From: Brachyhypopomus gauderio | Lineage: Eukaryota > Chordata > Actinopteri > Gymnotiformes > Hypopomidae | NCBI RefSeq assembly: GCF_052324685.1 | Contig: NW_027507037.1 | Span: forward strand, 145,001 to 209,000 | DNA: 64,000 nucleotides | Direction: 5' to 3' | In this document: piece by piece, positions 56,373 to 64,000 of the stretch | Layout: every line of letters begins with the position of its first letter | Numbering within the stretch: position 1 is the stretch's first letter | Notes under the pieces: generated by a model | What the model was told of the DNA's origin: nothing | Databases searched by the model: none | The model's input: the letters and a program-made list of their open reading frames with translations, nothing else | Program-made: the position numbers and the translations under genes

Positions 56373-56448
56373 GGTAGCGTGTCTGAGTGGTCTAAGGCAC
56401 TGGATTTAGGCTCCAGTCTCTGAGAAGGCATGGGATCGAATGCTGCCA
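56373..56448 (+). pseudogene. tRNA-Leu-like element
   Basis: Reference form. Confidence 0.82.
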
Positions 56449-56704
56449 GCTGGTAACTTTACAATGATTCTTGCCTTTGTGTTCTCTTGAAAACCCTCTC
56501 TTCCAGTACAGATGACGGGAAACAATTTGAAAAAGACATTGGAACCCTTCTTCTTTTTCAGAGTTACATATAGCTTAGCATTTTTTACTTTGAAAGTTAG
56601 GCAAGCATTGTTCCTCACAAGTTCAGCCCTGCTCATGTACCAAGTTGAGAATGCTGCTTTGGAGGACTCCAGACTTGAAAATTGCAAAAAAGAGATTACC
56701 ACAG

Positions 56705-56786
56705 GGTAGCGTGGCCGAGCGGTCTAAGGCGCTGGATTAAGGCTCCAGTCTCTGCGGAGGCGTGGGTTCGAATCCCACCGCTGCCA
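56705..56786 (+). tRNA. tRNA-Leu-AAG: tRNA-Leu (AAG)
   Basis: Class B, consensus; the only B unit that directly follows another B unit without the Bq change. T7 terminator 56792-56798. Confidence 0.94.
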
Positions 56787-57062
56787 AGCAGTTTTTTTGG
56801 AGATGGCAGAAGAATTCTTATACCTAATCACTCTCAACAACGGTGCCTGACCCAAGGCTGAAGAGCAGTTATTCGCATGATGGTAGCAGAGAGCCATGCT
56901 ACGATGCCATTTGCAAATGCTCATACCTGGCTTTGTTCTTAGGCGACATTGAAGACCCTGCAGTGTTTTGATAACAGGCAGGAAATGATGCATCTTTCCT
57001 CTTCTGACAGAAGACAAATTCAGCTTCTTCTACAAGAATGTCAGCAAATACAGTCTTCCTGT

Positions 57063-57138
57063 GGTAGCGTGTCTGAGTGGTCTAAGGCACTGGATTTAGG
57101 CTCCAGTCTCTGAGAAGGCATGGGATCGAATGCTGCCA
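57063..57138 (+). pseudogene. tRNA-Leu-like element
   Basis: Reference form. Confidence 0.82.
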
Positions 57139-57394
57139 GCTGGTAACTTTACAATGATTCTTGCCTTTGTGTTCTCTTGAAAACCCTCTCTTCCAGTACA
57201 GATGACGGGAAACAATTTGAAAAAGACATTGGAACCCTTCTTCTTTTTCAGAGTTACATATAGCTTAGCATTTTTTACTTTGAAAGTTAGGCAAGCATTG
57301 TTCCTCACAAGTTCAGCCCTGCTCATGTACCAAGTTGAGAATGCTGCTTTGGAGGACTCCAGACTTGAAAATTGCAAAAAAGATATTACCAAAG

Positions 57395-57476
57395 GGTAGC
57401 GTGGCCGAGCGGTCTAAGGCGCTGGATTTAGGCTCCAGTCTCTGCGGAGGCGTGGGTTCGAATCCCACCGCTGCCA
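57395..57476 (+). tRNA. tRNA-Leu-TAG: tRNA-Leu (TAG)
   Basis: Class A, consensus. T5 terminator 57484-57488. Confidence 0.94.
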
Positions 57477-57753
57477 AGCAGTGTTTTTAAGAGATGGCAG
57501 AAGAATTCTTATACCTAATCACTCTCAACAATGGTGCCTGACCCAAGGCTGAAGAGCAGTCATTCGCATGATGGTAGCAGAGAGCCATGCCACGATGCCA
57601 TTTGCAAATGCTCATACCTGGCTTTGTTCTTAGGCGACATTGAAGACCCTGCGGTGTTTTGATAACAGGCAGGAAATGATGCATCTTTCCTCTTCTGACA
57701 GAAGAAAAATTCACCTTCTTCCACAAGAATGTCAGCAAATGCAGTCTACCTGT

Positions 57754-57829
57754 GGTAGCGTGTCTGAGTGGTCTAAGGCACTGGATTTAGGCTCCAGTCT
57801 CTGAGAAGGCATGGGATCGAATGCTGCCA
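57754..57829 (+). pseudogene. tRNA-Leu-like element
   Basis: Reference form. Confidence 0.82.
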
Positions 57830-58085
57830 GCTGGTAACTTTACAATGATTCTTGCCTTTGTGTTCTCTTGAAAACCCTCTCTTCCAGTACAGATGACGGG
57901 AAACAATTTGAAAAAGACATTGGAACCCTTCTTCTTTTTCAGAGTTACATATAGCTTAGCATTTTTTACTTTGAAAGTTAGGCAAGCATTGTTCCTCACA
58001 AGTTCAGCCCTGCTCATGTACCAAGTTGAGAATGCTGCTTTGGAGGACTCCAGACTTGAAAATTGCAAAAAAGAGATTACCACAG

Positions 58086-58167
58086 GGTAGCGTGGCCGAG
58101 CGGTCTAAGGCGCTGGATTAAGGCTCCAGTCTCTGCGGAGGCGTGGGTTCGAATCCCACCGCTGCCA
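58086..58167 (+). tRNA. tRNA-Leu-AAG: tRNA-Leu (AAG)
   Basis: Class C without the C' change, consensus, like the gene at 49107. T5 terminator 58175-58179. Confidence 0.93.
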
Positions 58168-58444
58168 AGCAGTGTTTTTAGGAGATGGCAGAAGAATTCT
58201 TATACCTAATCACTCTCAACAACGGTGCCTGACCCAAGGCTGAAGAGCAGTTATTCGCATGATGGTAGCAGAGAGCCATGCTACGATGCCATTTGCAAAT
58301 GCTCATACCTGGCTTTGTTCTTAGGCGACATTGAAGACCCTGCAGTGTTTTGATAACAGGCAGGAAATGATGCATCTTTCCTCTTCTGACAGAAGACAAA
58401 TTCAGCTTCTTCTACAAGAATGTCAGCAAATACAGTCTTCCTGT

Positions 58445-58520
58445 GGTAGCGTGTCTGAGTGGTTTAAGCCACTGGATTTAGGCTCCAGTCTCTGAGAAGG
58501 CATGGGATCGAATGCTGCCA
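58445..58520 (+). pseudogene. tRNA-Leu-like element
   Basis: Variant ggtttaagccactgg, as at 49466. Confidence 0.82.
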
Positions 58521-58776
58521 GCTGGTAACTTTACAATGATTCTTGCCTTTGTGTTCTCTTGAAAACCCTCTCTTCCAGTACAGATGACGGGAAACAATTT
58601 GAAAAAGACATTGGAACCCTTCTTCTTTTTCAGAGTTACATATAACTTAGCATTTTTTACTTTGAAAGTTAGGCAAGCATTGTTCCTCACAAGTTCAGCC
58701 CTGCTCATGTACCAAGTTGAGAATGCTGCTTTGGAGGACTCCAGACTTGAAAATTGCAAAAAAGATATTACCAAAG

Positions 58777-58858
58777 GGTAGCGTGGCCGAGCGGTCTAAG
58801 GCGCTGGATTTAGGCTCCAGTCTCTGCGGAGGCGTGGGTTCGAATCCCACCGCTGCCA
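58777..58858 (+). tRNA. tRNA-Leu-TAG: tRNA-Leu (TAG)
   Basis: Class A, consensus. T5 terminator 58866-58870. Confidence 0.94.
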
Positions 58859-59135
58859 AGCAGTGTTTTTAAGAGATGGCAGAAGAATTCTTATACCTAA
58901 TCACTCTCAACAATGGTGCCTGACCCAAGGCTGAAGAGCAGTCATTCGCATGATGGTAGCAGAGAGCCATGCCACGATGCCATTTGCAAATGCTCATACC
59001 TGGCTTTGTTCTTAGGCGACATTGAAGACCCTGCGGTGTTTTGATAACAGGCAGGAAATGATGCATCTTTCCTCTTCTGACAGAAGAAAAATTCACCTTC
59101 TTCCACAAGAATGTCAGCAAATGCAGTCTTCCTGT

Positions 59136-59211
59136 GGTAGCGTGTCTGAGTGGTCTAAGGCACTGGATTTAGGCTCCAGTCTCTGAGAAGGCATGGGATC
59201 GAATGCTGCCA
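59136..59211 (+). pseudogene. tRNA-Leu-like element
   Basis: Reference form. Confidence 0.82.
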
Positions 59212-59467
59212 GCTGGTAACTTTACAATGATTCTTGCCTTTGTGTTCTCTTGAAAACCCTCTCTTCCAGTACAGATGACGGGAAACAATTTGAAAAAGAC
59301 ATTGGAACCCTTCTTCTTTTTCAGAGTTACATATAGCTTAGCATTTTTTACTTTGAAAGTTAGGCAAGCATTGTTCCTCACAAGTTCAGCCCTGCTCATG
59401 TACCAAGTTGAGAATGCTGCTTTGGAGGACTCCAGACTTGAAAATTGCAAAAAAGAGATTACCACAG

Positions 59468-59549
59468 GGTAGCGTGGCCGAGCGGTCTAAGGCGCTGGAT
59501 TTAGGCTCCAGTCTCTGCGGAGGCGTGGGTTCGAATCCCACCGCTGCCA
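59468..59549 (+). tRNA. tRNA-Leu-TAG: tRNA-Leu (TAG)
   Basis: Class A, consensus. T5 terminator 59557-59561. Confidence 0.94.
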
Positions 59550-59826
59550 AGCAGTGTTTTTAAGAGATGGCAGAAGAATTCTTATACCTAATCACTCTCA
59601 ACAATGGTGCCTGACCCAAGGCTGAAGAGCAGTCATTCGCATGATGGTAGCAGAGAGCCATGCCACGATGCCATTTGCAAATGCTCATACCTGGCTTTGT
59701 TCTTAGGCGACATTGAAGACCCTGCGGTGTTTTGATAACAGGCAGGAAATGATGCATCTTTCCTCTTCTGACAGAAGAAAAATTCACCTTCTTCCACAAG
59801 AATGTCAGCAAATGCAGTCTTCCTGT

Positions 59827-59902
59827 GGTAGCGTGTCTGAGTGGTCTAAGGCACTGGATTTAGGCTCCAGTCTCTGAGAAGGCATGGGATCGAATGCTGC
59901 CA
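59827..59902 (+). pseudogene. tRNA-Leu-like element
   Basis: Reference form. Confidence 0.82.
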
Positions 59903-60158
59903 GCTGGTAACTTTACAATGATTCTTGCCTTTGTGTTCTCTTGAAAACCCTCTCTTCCAGTACAGATGACGGGAAACAATTTGAAAAAGACATTGGAACC
60001 CTTCTTCTTTTTCAGAGTTACATATAGCTTAGCATTTTTTACTTTGAAAGTTAGGCAAGCATTGTTCCTCACAAGTTCAGCCCTGCTCATGTACCAAGTT
60101 GAGAATGCTGCTTTGGAGGACTCCAGACTTGAAAATTGCAAAAAAGAGATTACCACAG

Positions 60159-60240
60159 GGTAGCGTGGCCGAGCGGTCTAAGGCGCTGGATTAAGGCTCC
60201 AGTCTCTGCGGAGGCGTGGGTTCGAATCCCACCGCTGCCA
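60159..60240 (+). tRNA. tRNA-Leu-AAG: tRNA-Leu (AAG)
   Basis: Class B (B*), consensus. T7 terminator 60246-60252. Confidence 0.94.
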
Positions 60241-60516
60241 AGCAGTTTTTTTGGAGATGGCAGAAGAATTCTTATACCTAATCACTCTCAACAACGGTGC
60301 CTGACCCAAGGCTGAAGAGCAGTTATTCGCATGATGGTAGCAGAGAGCCATGCTACGATGCCATTTGCAAATGCTCATACCTGGCTTTGTTCTTAGGCGA
60401 CATTGAAGACCCTGCAGTGTTTTGATAACAGGCAGGAAATGATGCATCTTTCCTCTTCTGACAGAAGACAAATTCAGCTTCTTCTACAAGAATGTCAGCA
60501 AATACAGTCTTCCTGT

Positions 60517-60592
60517 GGTAGCGTGTCTGAGTGGTCTAAGGCACTGGATTTAGGCTCCAGTCTCTGAGAAGGCATGGGATCGAATGCGGCCA
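60517..60592 (+). pseudogene. tRNA-Leu-like element, B* form
   Basis: Ends gcggcca. Confidence 0.82.
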
Positions 60593-60848
60593 GCTGGTAA
60601 CTTTACAATGATTCTTGCCTTTGTGTTCTCTTGAAAACCCTCTCTTCCAGTACAGATGACGGGAAACAATTTGAAAAAGACATTGGAACCCTTCTTCTTT
60701 TTCAGAGTTACATATAGCTTAGCATTTTTTACTTTGAAAGTTAGGCAAGCATTGTTCCTCACAAGTTCAGCCCTGCTCATGTACCAAGTTGAGAATGCTG
60801 CTTTGGAGGACTCCAGACTTGAAAATTGCAAAAAAGATATTACCAAAG

Positions 60849-60930
60849 GGTAGCGTGGCCGAGCGGTCTAAGGCGCTGGATTTAGGCTCCAGTCTCTGCG
60901 GAGGCGTGGGTTCGAATCCCACCGCTGCCA
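60849..60930 (+). tRNA. tRNA-Leu-TAG: tRNA-Leu (TAG)
   Basis: Class A, consensus. T5 terminator 60938-60942. Confidence 0.94.
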
Positions 60931-61207
60931 AGCAGTGTTTTTAAGAGATGGCAGAAGAATTCTTATACCTAATCACTCTCAACAATGGTGCCTGACCCAA
61001 GGCTGAAGAGCAGTCATTCGCATGATGGTAGCAGAGAGCCATGCCACGATGCCATTTGCAAATGCTCATACCTGGCTTTGTTCTTAGGCGACATTGAAGA
61101 CCCTGCGGTGTTTTGATAACAGGCAGGAAATGATGCATCTTTCCTCTTCTGACAGAAGAAAAATTCACCTTCTTCCACAAGAATGTCAGCAAATGCAGTC
61201 TACCTGT

Positions 61208-61283
61208 GGTAGCGTGTCTGAGTGGTCTAAGGCACTGGATTTAGGCTCCAGTCTCTGAGAAGGCATGGGATCGAATGCTGCCA
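61208..61283 (+). pseudogene. tRNA-Leu-like element
   Basis: Reference form. Confidence 0.82.
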
Positions 61284-61539
61284 GCTGGTAACTTTACAAT
61301 GATTCTTGCCTTTGTGTTCTCTTGAAAACCCTCTCTTCCAGTACAGATGACGGGAAACAATTTGAAAAAGACATTGGAACCCTTCTTCTTTTTCAGAGTT
61401 ACATATAGCTTAGCATTTTTTACTTTGAAAGTTAGGCAAGCATTGTTCCTCACAAGTTCAGCCCTGCTCATGTACCAAGTTGAGAATGCTGCTTTGGAGG
61501 ACTCCAGACTTGAAAATTGCAAAAAAGATATTACCACAG

Positions 61540-61621
61540 GGTAGCGTGGCCGAGCGGTCTAAGGCGCTGGATTAAGGCTCCAGTCTCTGCGGAGTCGTGG
61601 GTTCGAATCCCACCGCTGCCA
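61540..61621 (+). tRNA. tRNA-Leu-AAG: tRNA-Leu (AAG), subtype C'
   Basis: G56T only. T5 terminator 61629-61633. Confidence 0.9.
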
Positions 61622-61898
61622 AGCAGTGTTTTTAGGAGATGGCAGAAGAATTCTTATACCTAATCACTCTCAACAACGGTGCCTGACCCAAGGCTGAAGA
61701 GCAGTTATTCGCATGATGGTAGCAGAGAGCCATGCTACGATGCCATTTGCAAATGCTCATACCTGGCTTTGTTCTTAGGCGACATTGAAGACCCTGCAGT
61801 GTTTTGATAACAGGCAGGAAATGATGCATCTTTCCTCTTCTGACAGAAGACAAATTCAGCTTCTTCTACAAGAATGTCAGCAAATACAGTCTTCCTGT

Positions 61899-61974
61899 GG
61901 TAGCGTGTCTGAGTGGTTTAAGGCACTGTATTTAGGCTCCAGTCTCTGAGAAGGCATGGGATCGAATGCTGCCA
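61899..61974 (+). pseudogene. tRNA-Leu-like element, C' form
   Basis: C' double variant. Confidence 0.82.
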
Positions 61975-62230
61975 GCTGGTAACTTTACAATGATTCTTGC
62001 CTTTGTGTTCTCTTGAAAACCCTCTCTTCCAGTACAGATGACGGGAAACAATTTGAAAAAGACATTGGAACCCTTCTTCTTTTTCAGAGTTACATATAGC
62101 TTAGCATTTTTTACTTTGAAAGTTAGGCAAGCATTGTTCCTCACAAGTTCAGCCCTGCTCATGTACCAAGTTGAGAATGCTGCTTTGGAGGACTCCAGAC
62201 TTGAAAATTGCAAAAAAGAGATTACCACAG

Positions 62231-62312
62231 GGTAGCGTGGCCGAGCGGTCTAAGGCGCTGGATTAAGGCTCCAGTCTCTGCGGAGGCGTGGGTTCGAATC
62301 CCACCGCTGCCA
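62231..62312 (+). tRNA. tRNA-Leu-AAG: tRNA-Leu (AAG)
   Basis: Class B, consensus. T7 terminator 62318-62324. Confidence 0.94.
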
Positions 62313-62588
62313 AGCAGTTTTTTTGGAGATGGCAGAAGAATTCTTATACCTAATCACTCTCAACAACGGTGCCTGACCCAAGGCTGAAGAGCAGTTATTC
62401 GCATGATGGTAGCAGAGAGCCATGCTACGATGCCATTTGCAAATGCTCATACCTGGCTTTGTTCTTAGGCGACATTGAAGACCCTGCAGTGTTTTGATAA
62501 CAGGCAGGAAATGATGCATCTTTCCTCTTCTGACAGAAGACAAATTCAGCTTCTTCTACAAGAATGTCAGCAAATACAGTCTTCCTGT

Positions 62589-62664
62589 GGTAGCGTGTCT
62601 GAGTGGTCTAAGGCACTGGATTTAGGCTCCAGTCTCTGAGAAGGCATGGGATCGAATGCTGCCA
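62589..62664 (+). pseudogene. tRNA-Leu-like element
   Basis: Reference form. Confidence 0.82.
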
Positions 62665-62920
62665 GCTGGTAACTTTACAATGATTCTTGCCTTTGTGTTC
62701 TCTTGAAAACCCTCTCTTCCAGTACAGATGACGGGAAACAATTTGAAAAAGACATTGGAACCCTTCTTCTTTTTCAGAGTTACATATAGCTTAGCATTTT
62801 TTACTTTGAAAGTTAGGCAAGCATTGTTCCTCACAAGTTCAGCCCTGCTCATGTACCAAGTTGAGAATGCTGCTTTGGAGGACTCCAGACTTGAAAATTG
62901 CAAAAAAGATATTACCAAAG

Positions 62921-63002
62921 GGTAGCGTGGCCGAGCGGTCTAAGGCGCTGGATTTAGGCTCCAGTCTCTGCGGAGGCGTGGGTTCGAATCCCACCGCTGC
63001 CA
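62921..63002 (+). tRNA. tRNA-Leu-TAG: tRNA-Leu (TAG)
   Basis: Class A, consensus. T5 terminator 63010-63014. Confidence 0.94.
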
Positions 63003-63279
63003 AGCAGTGTTTTTAAGAGATGGCAGAAGAATTCTTATACCTAATCACTCTCAACAATGGTGCCTGACCCAAGGCTGAAGAGCAGTCATTCGCATGATGG
63101 TAGCAGAGAGCCATGCCACGATGCCATTTGCAAATGCTCATACCTGGCTTTGTTCTTAGGCGACATTGAAGACCCTGCGGTGTTTTGATAACAGGCAGGA
63201 AATGATGCATCTTTCCTCTTCTGACAGAAGAAAAATTCACCTTCTTCCACAAGAATGTCAGCAAATGCAGTCTACCTGT

Positions 63280-63355
63280 GGTAGCGTGTCTGAGTGGTCT
63301 AAGGCACTGGATTTAGGCTCCAGTCTCTGAGAAGGCATGGGATCGAATGCTGCCA
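63280..63355 (+). pseudogene. tRNA-Leu-like element
   Basis: Reference form. Confidence 0.82.
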
Positions 63356-63611
63356 GCTGGTAACTTTACAATGATTCTTGCCTTTGTGTTCTCTTGAAAA
63401 CCCTCTCTTCCAGTACAGATGACGGGAAACAATTTGAAAAAGACATTGGAACCCTTCTTCTTTTTCAGAGTTACATATAGCTTAGCATTTTTTACTTTGA
63501 AAGTTAGGCAAGCATTGTTCCTCACAAGTTCAGCCCTGCTCATGTACCAAGTTGAGAATGCTGCTTTGGAGGACTCCAGACTTGAAAATTGCAAAAAAGA
63601 TATTACCACAG

Positions 63612-63693
63612 GGTAGCGTGGCCGAGCGGTCTAAGGCGCTGGATTAAGGCTCCAGTCTCTGCGGAGTCGTTGGTTCGAATCCCACCGCTGCCA
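63612..63693 (+). tRNA. tRNA-Leu-AAG: tRNA-Leu (AAG), subtype C' with T-stem change
   Basis: G56T plus G60T, the latter a T:C mismatch in the T stem. T5 terminator 63701-63705. Confidence 0.83.
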
Positions 63694-63970
63694 AGCAGTG
63701 TTTTTAGGAGATGGCAGAAGAATTCTTATACCTAATCACTCTCAACAACGGTGCCTGACCCAAGGCTGAAGAGCAGTTATTCGCATGATGGTAGCAGAGA
63801 GCCATGCTACGATGCCATTTGCAAATGCTCATACCTGGCTTTGTTCTTAGGCGACATTGAAGACCCTGCAGTGTTTTGATAACAGGCAGGAAATGATGCA
63901 TCTTTCCTCTTCTGACAGAAGACAAATTCAGCTTCTTCTACAAGAATGTCAGCAAATACAGTCTTCCTGT

Positions 63971-64000
63971 GGTAGCGTGTCTGAGTGGTTTAAGGCACTG
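63971..64000 (+). pseudogene. tRNA-Leu-like element, cut by window end
   Basis: First 30 nt only. The ggtTtaagg change suggests the C' form, as expected after the C' gene at 63612. Confidence 0.75.

Larger units (their letters stand above)
1..64000 (+). repeat. tRNA-Leu macrosatellite: 691-bp tandem array filling the window
   Basis: Seen: the same unit recurs head-to-tail with a step of 691 bp (690 bp after class B genes) from end to end. Each unit has an 82-nt tRNA-Leu gene, a 277-nt spacer, a 76-nt tRNA-Leu-like element and a 256-nt spacer. Copies differ at only a few sites. Class A has anticodon TAG, a T5 terminator and spacer marks such as caaTgg, gcGgtg and gaAaaattcaCc. Class B has AAG, T7, caaCgg, gcAgtg and gaCaaattcaGc. 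Class C has AAG, T5 and B-like spacer marks. Bq is B with T78A in the gene; C' is C with G56T. Known: tRNA tandem arrays occur in vertebrates, for example a multi-tRNA repeat in Xenopus and one on human chromosome 1q. Inference: unequal crossing-over and gene conversion keep the array homogeneous. Total copy number is unknown because both ends lie outside the window. Confidence 0.97.

Noticed and set aside
1-64000. CRISPR array
   Set aside because: There are regular repeats, but the unit is 691 bp, contains eukaryotic tRNA genes and has no short unique spacers.
1-64000. tRNA-derived SINE array
   Set aside because: Copies are strictly tandem, with no poly-A or simple-repeat tails and no target-site duplications. 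The tRNA genes are full-length with intact T arms and terminators.

Overview
The whole 64 kb window is one head-to-tail tandem array of a 691-bp unit (690 bp in one class). Every unit carries one 82-nt tRNA-Leu gene and one 76-nt truncated tRNA-Leu-like element on the + strand. I count 93 tRNA-Leu genes and 93 tRNA-like elements, the last cut by the window edge. No unique flanking DNA is visible at either end, so the array continues on both sides. I see no protein-coding gene. The unit arithmetic closes exactly: 92 steps from 151 to 63612 fit 63 units of 691 bp and 29 of 690 bp, with one 82-bp deletion.

Organism: the genes are type II (long variable arm) leucine tRNAs with eukaryotic A and B boxes, no encoded CCA, no intron and a short T-run terminator. 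From memory they are nearly identical to vertebrate (for example human) tRNA-Leu-TAG and tRNA-Leu-AAG. This points to a vertebrate nuclear genome, probably a lineage with very large tRNA clusters such as some fishes or amphibians. I cannot name the species from the sequence.

Unit layout: tRNA-Leu (82), spacer 1 (277, or 276 in class B), tRNA-like element (76), spacer 2 (256). Class A carries anticodon TAG and a T5 terminator (44 genes, plus one TAA variant). Class B carries AAG and a T7 terminator (29 genes, one with T6). Class C carries AAG and T5 (19 genes, 10 of them the C' subtype). The TAG and AAG genes differ by one base, at the first anticodon position. Seventy of 93 gene bodies match one of the two consensus sequences exactly. 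The classes are interspersed and form nested higher-order repeats, with 15-unit, 25-unit, 12-unit and 13-unit duplications traceable by private variants. Subtype Bq (an acceptor-stem mismatch) is confined to about 2-24.4 kb. Subtype C' is confined to 30.5 kb onward.

Together the genes would supply leucine tRNAs for CUN codons: an inosine-modified AAG form for CUU/CUC/CUA and a TAG form for CUA/CUG. Whether all copies are transcribed cannot be judged from sequence; alternative roles such as a heterochromatic or boundary macrosatellite are inference.
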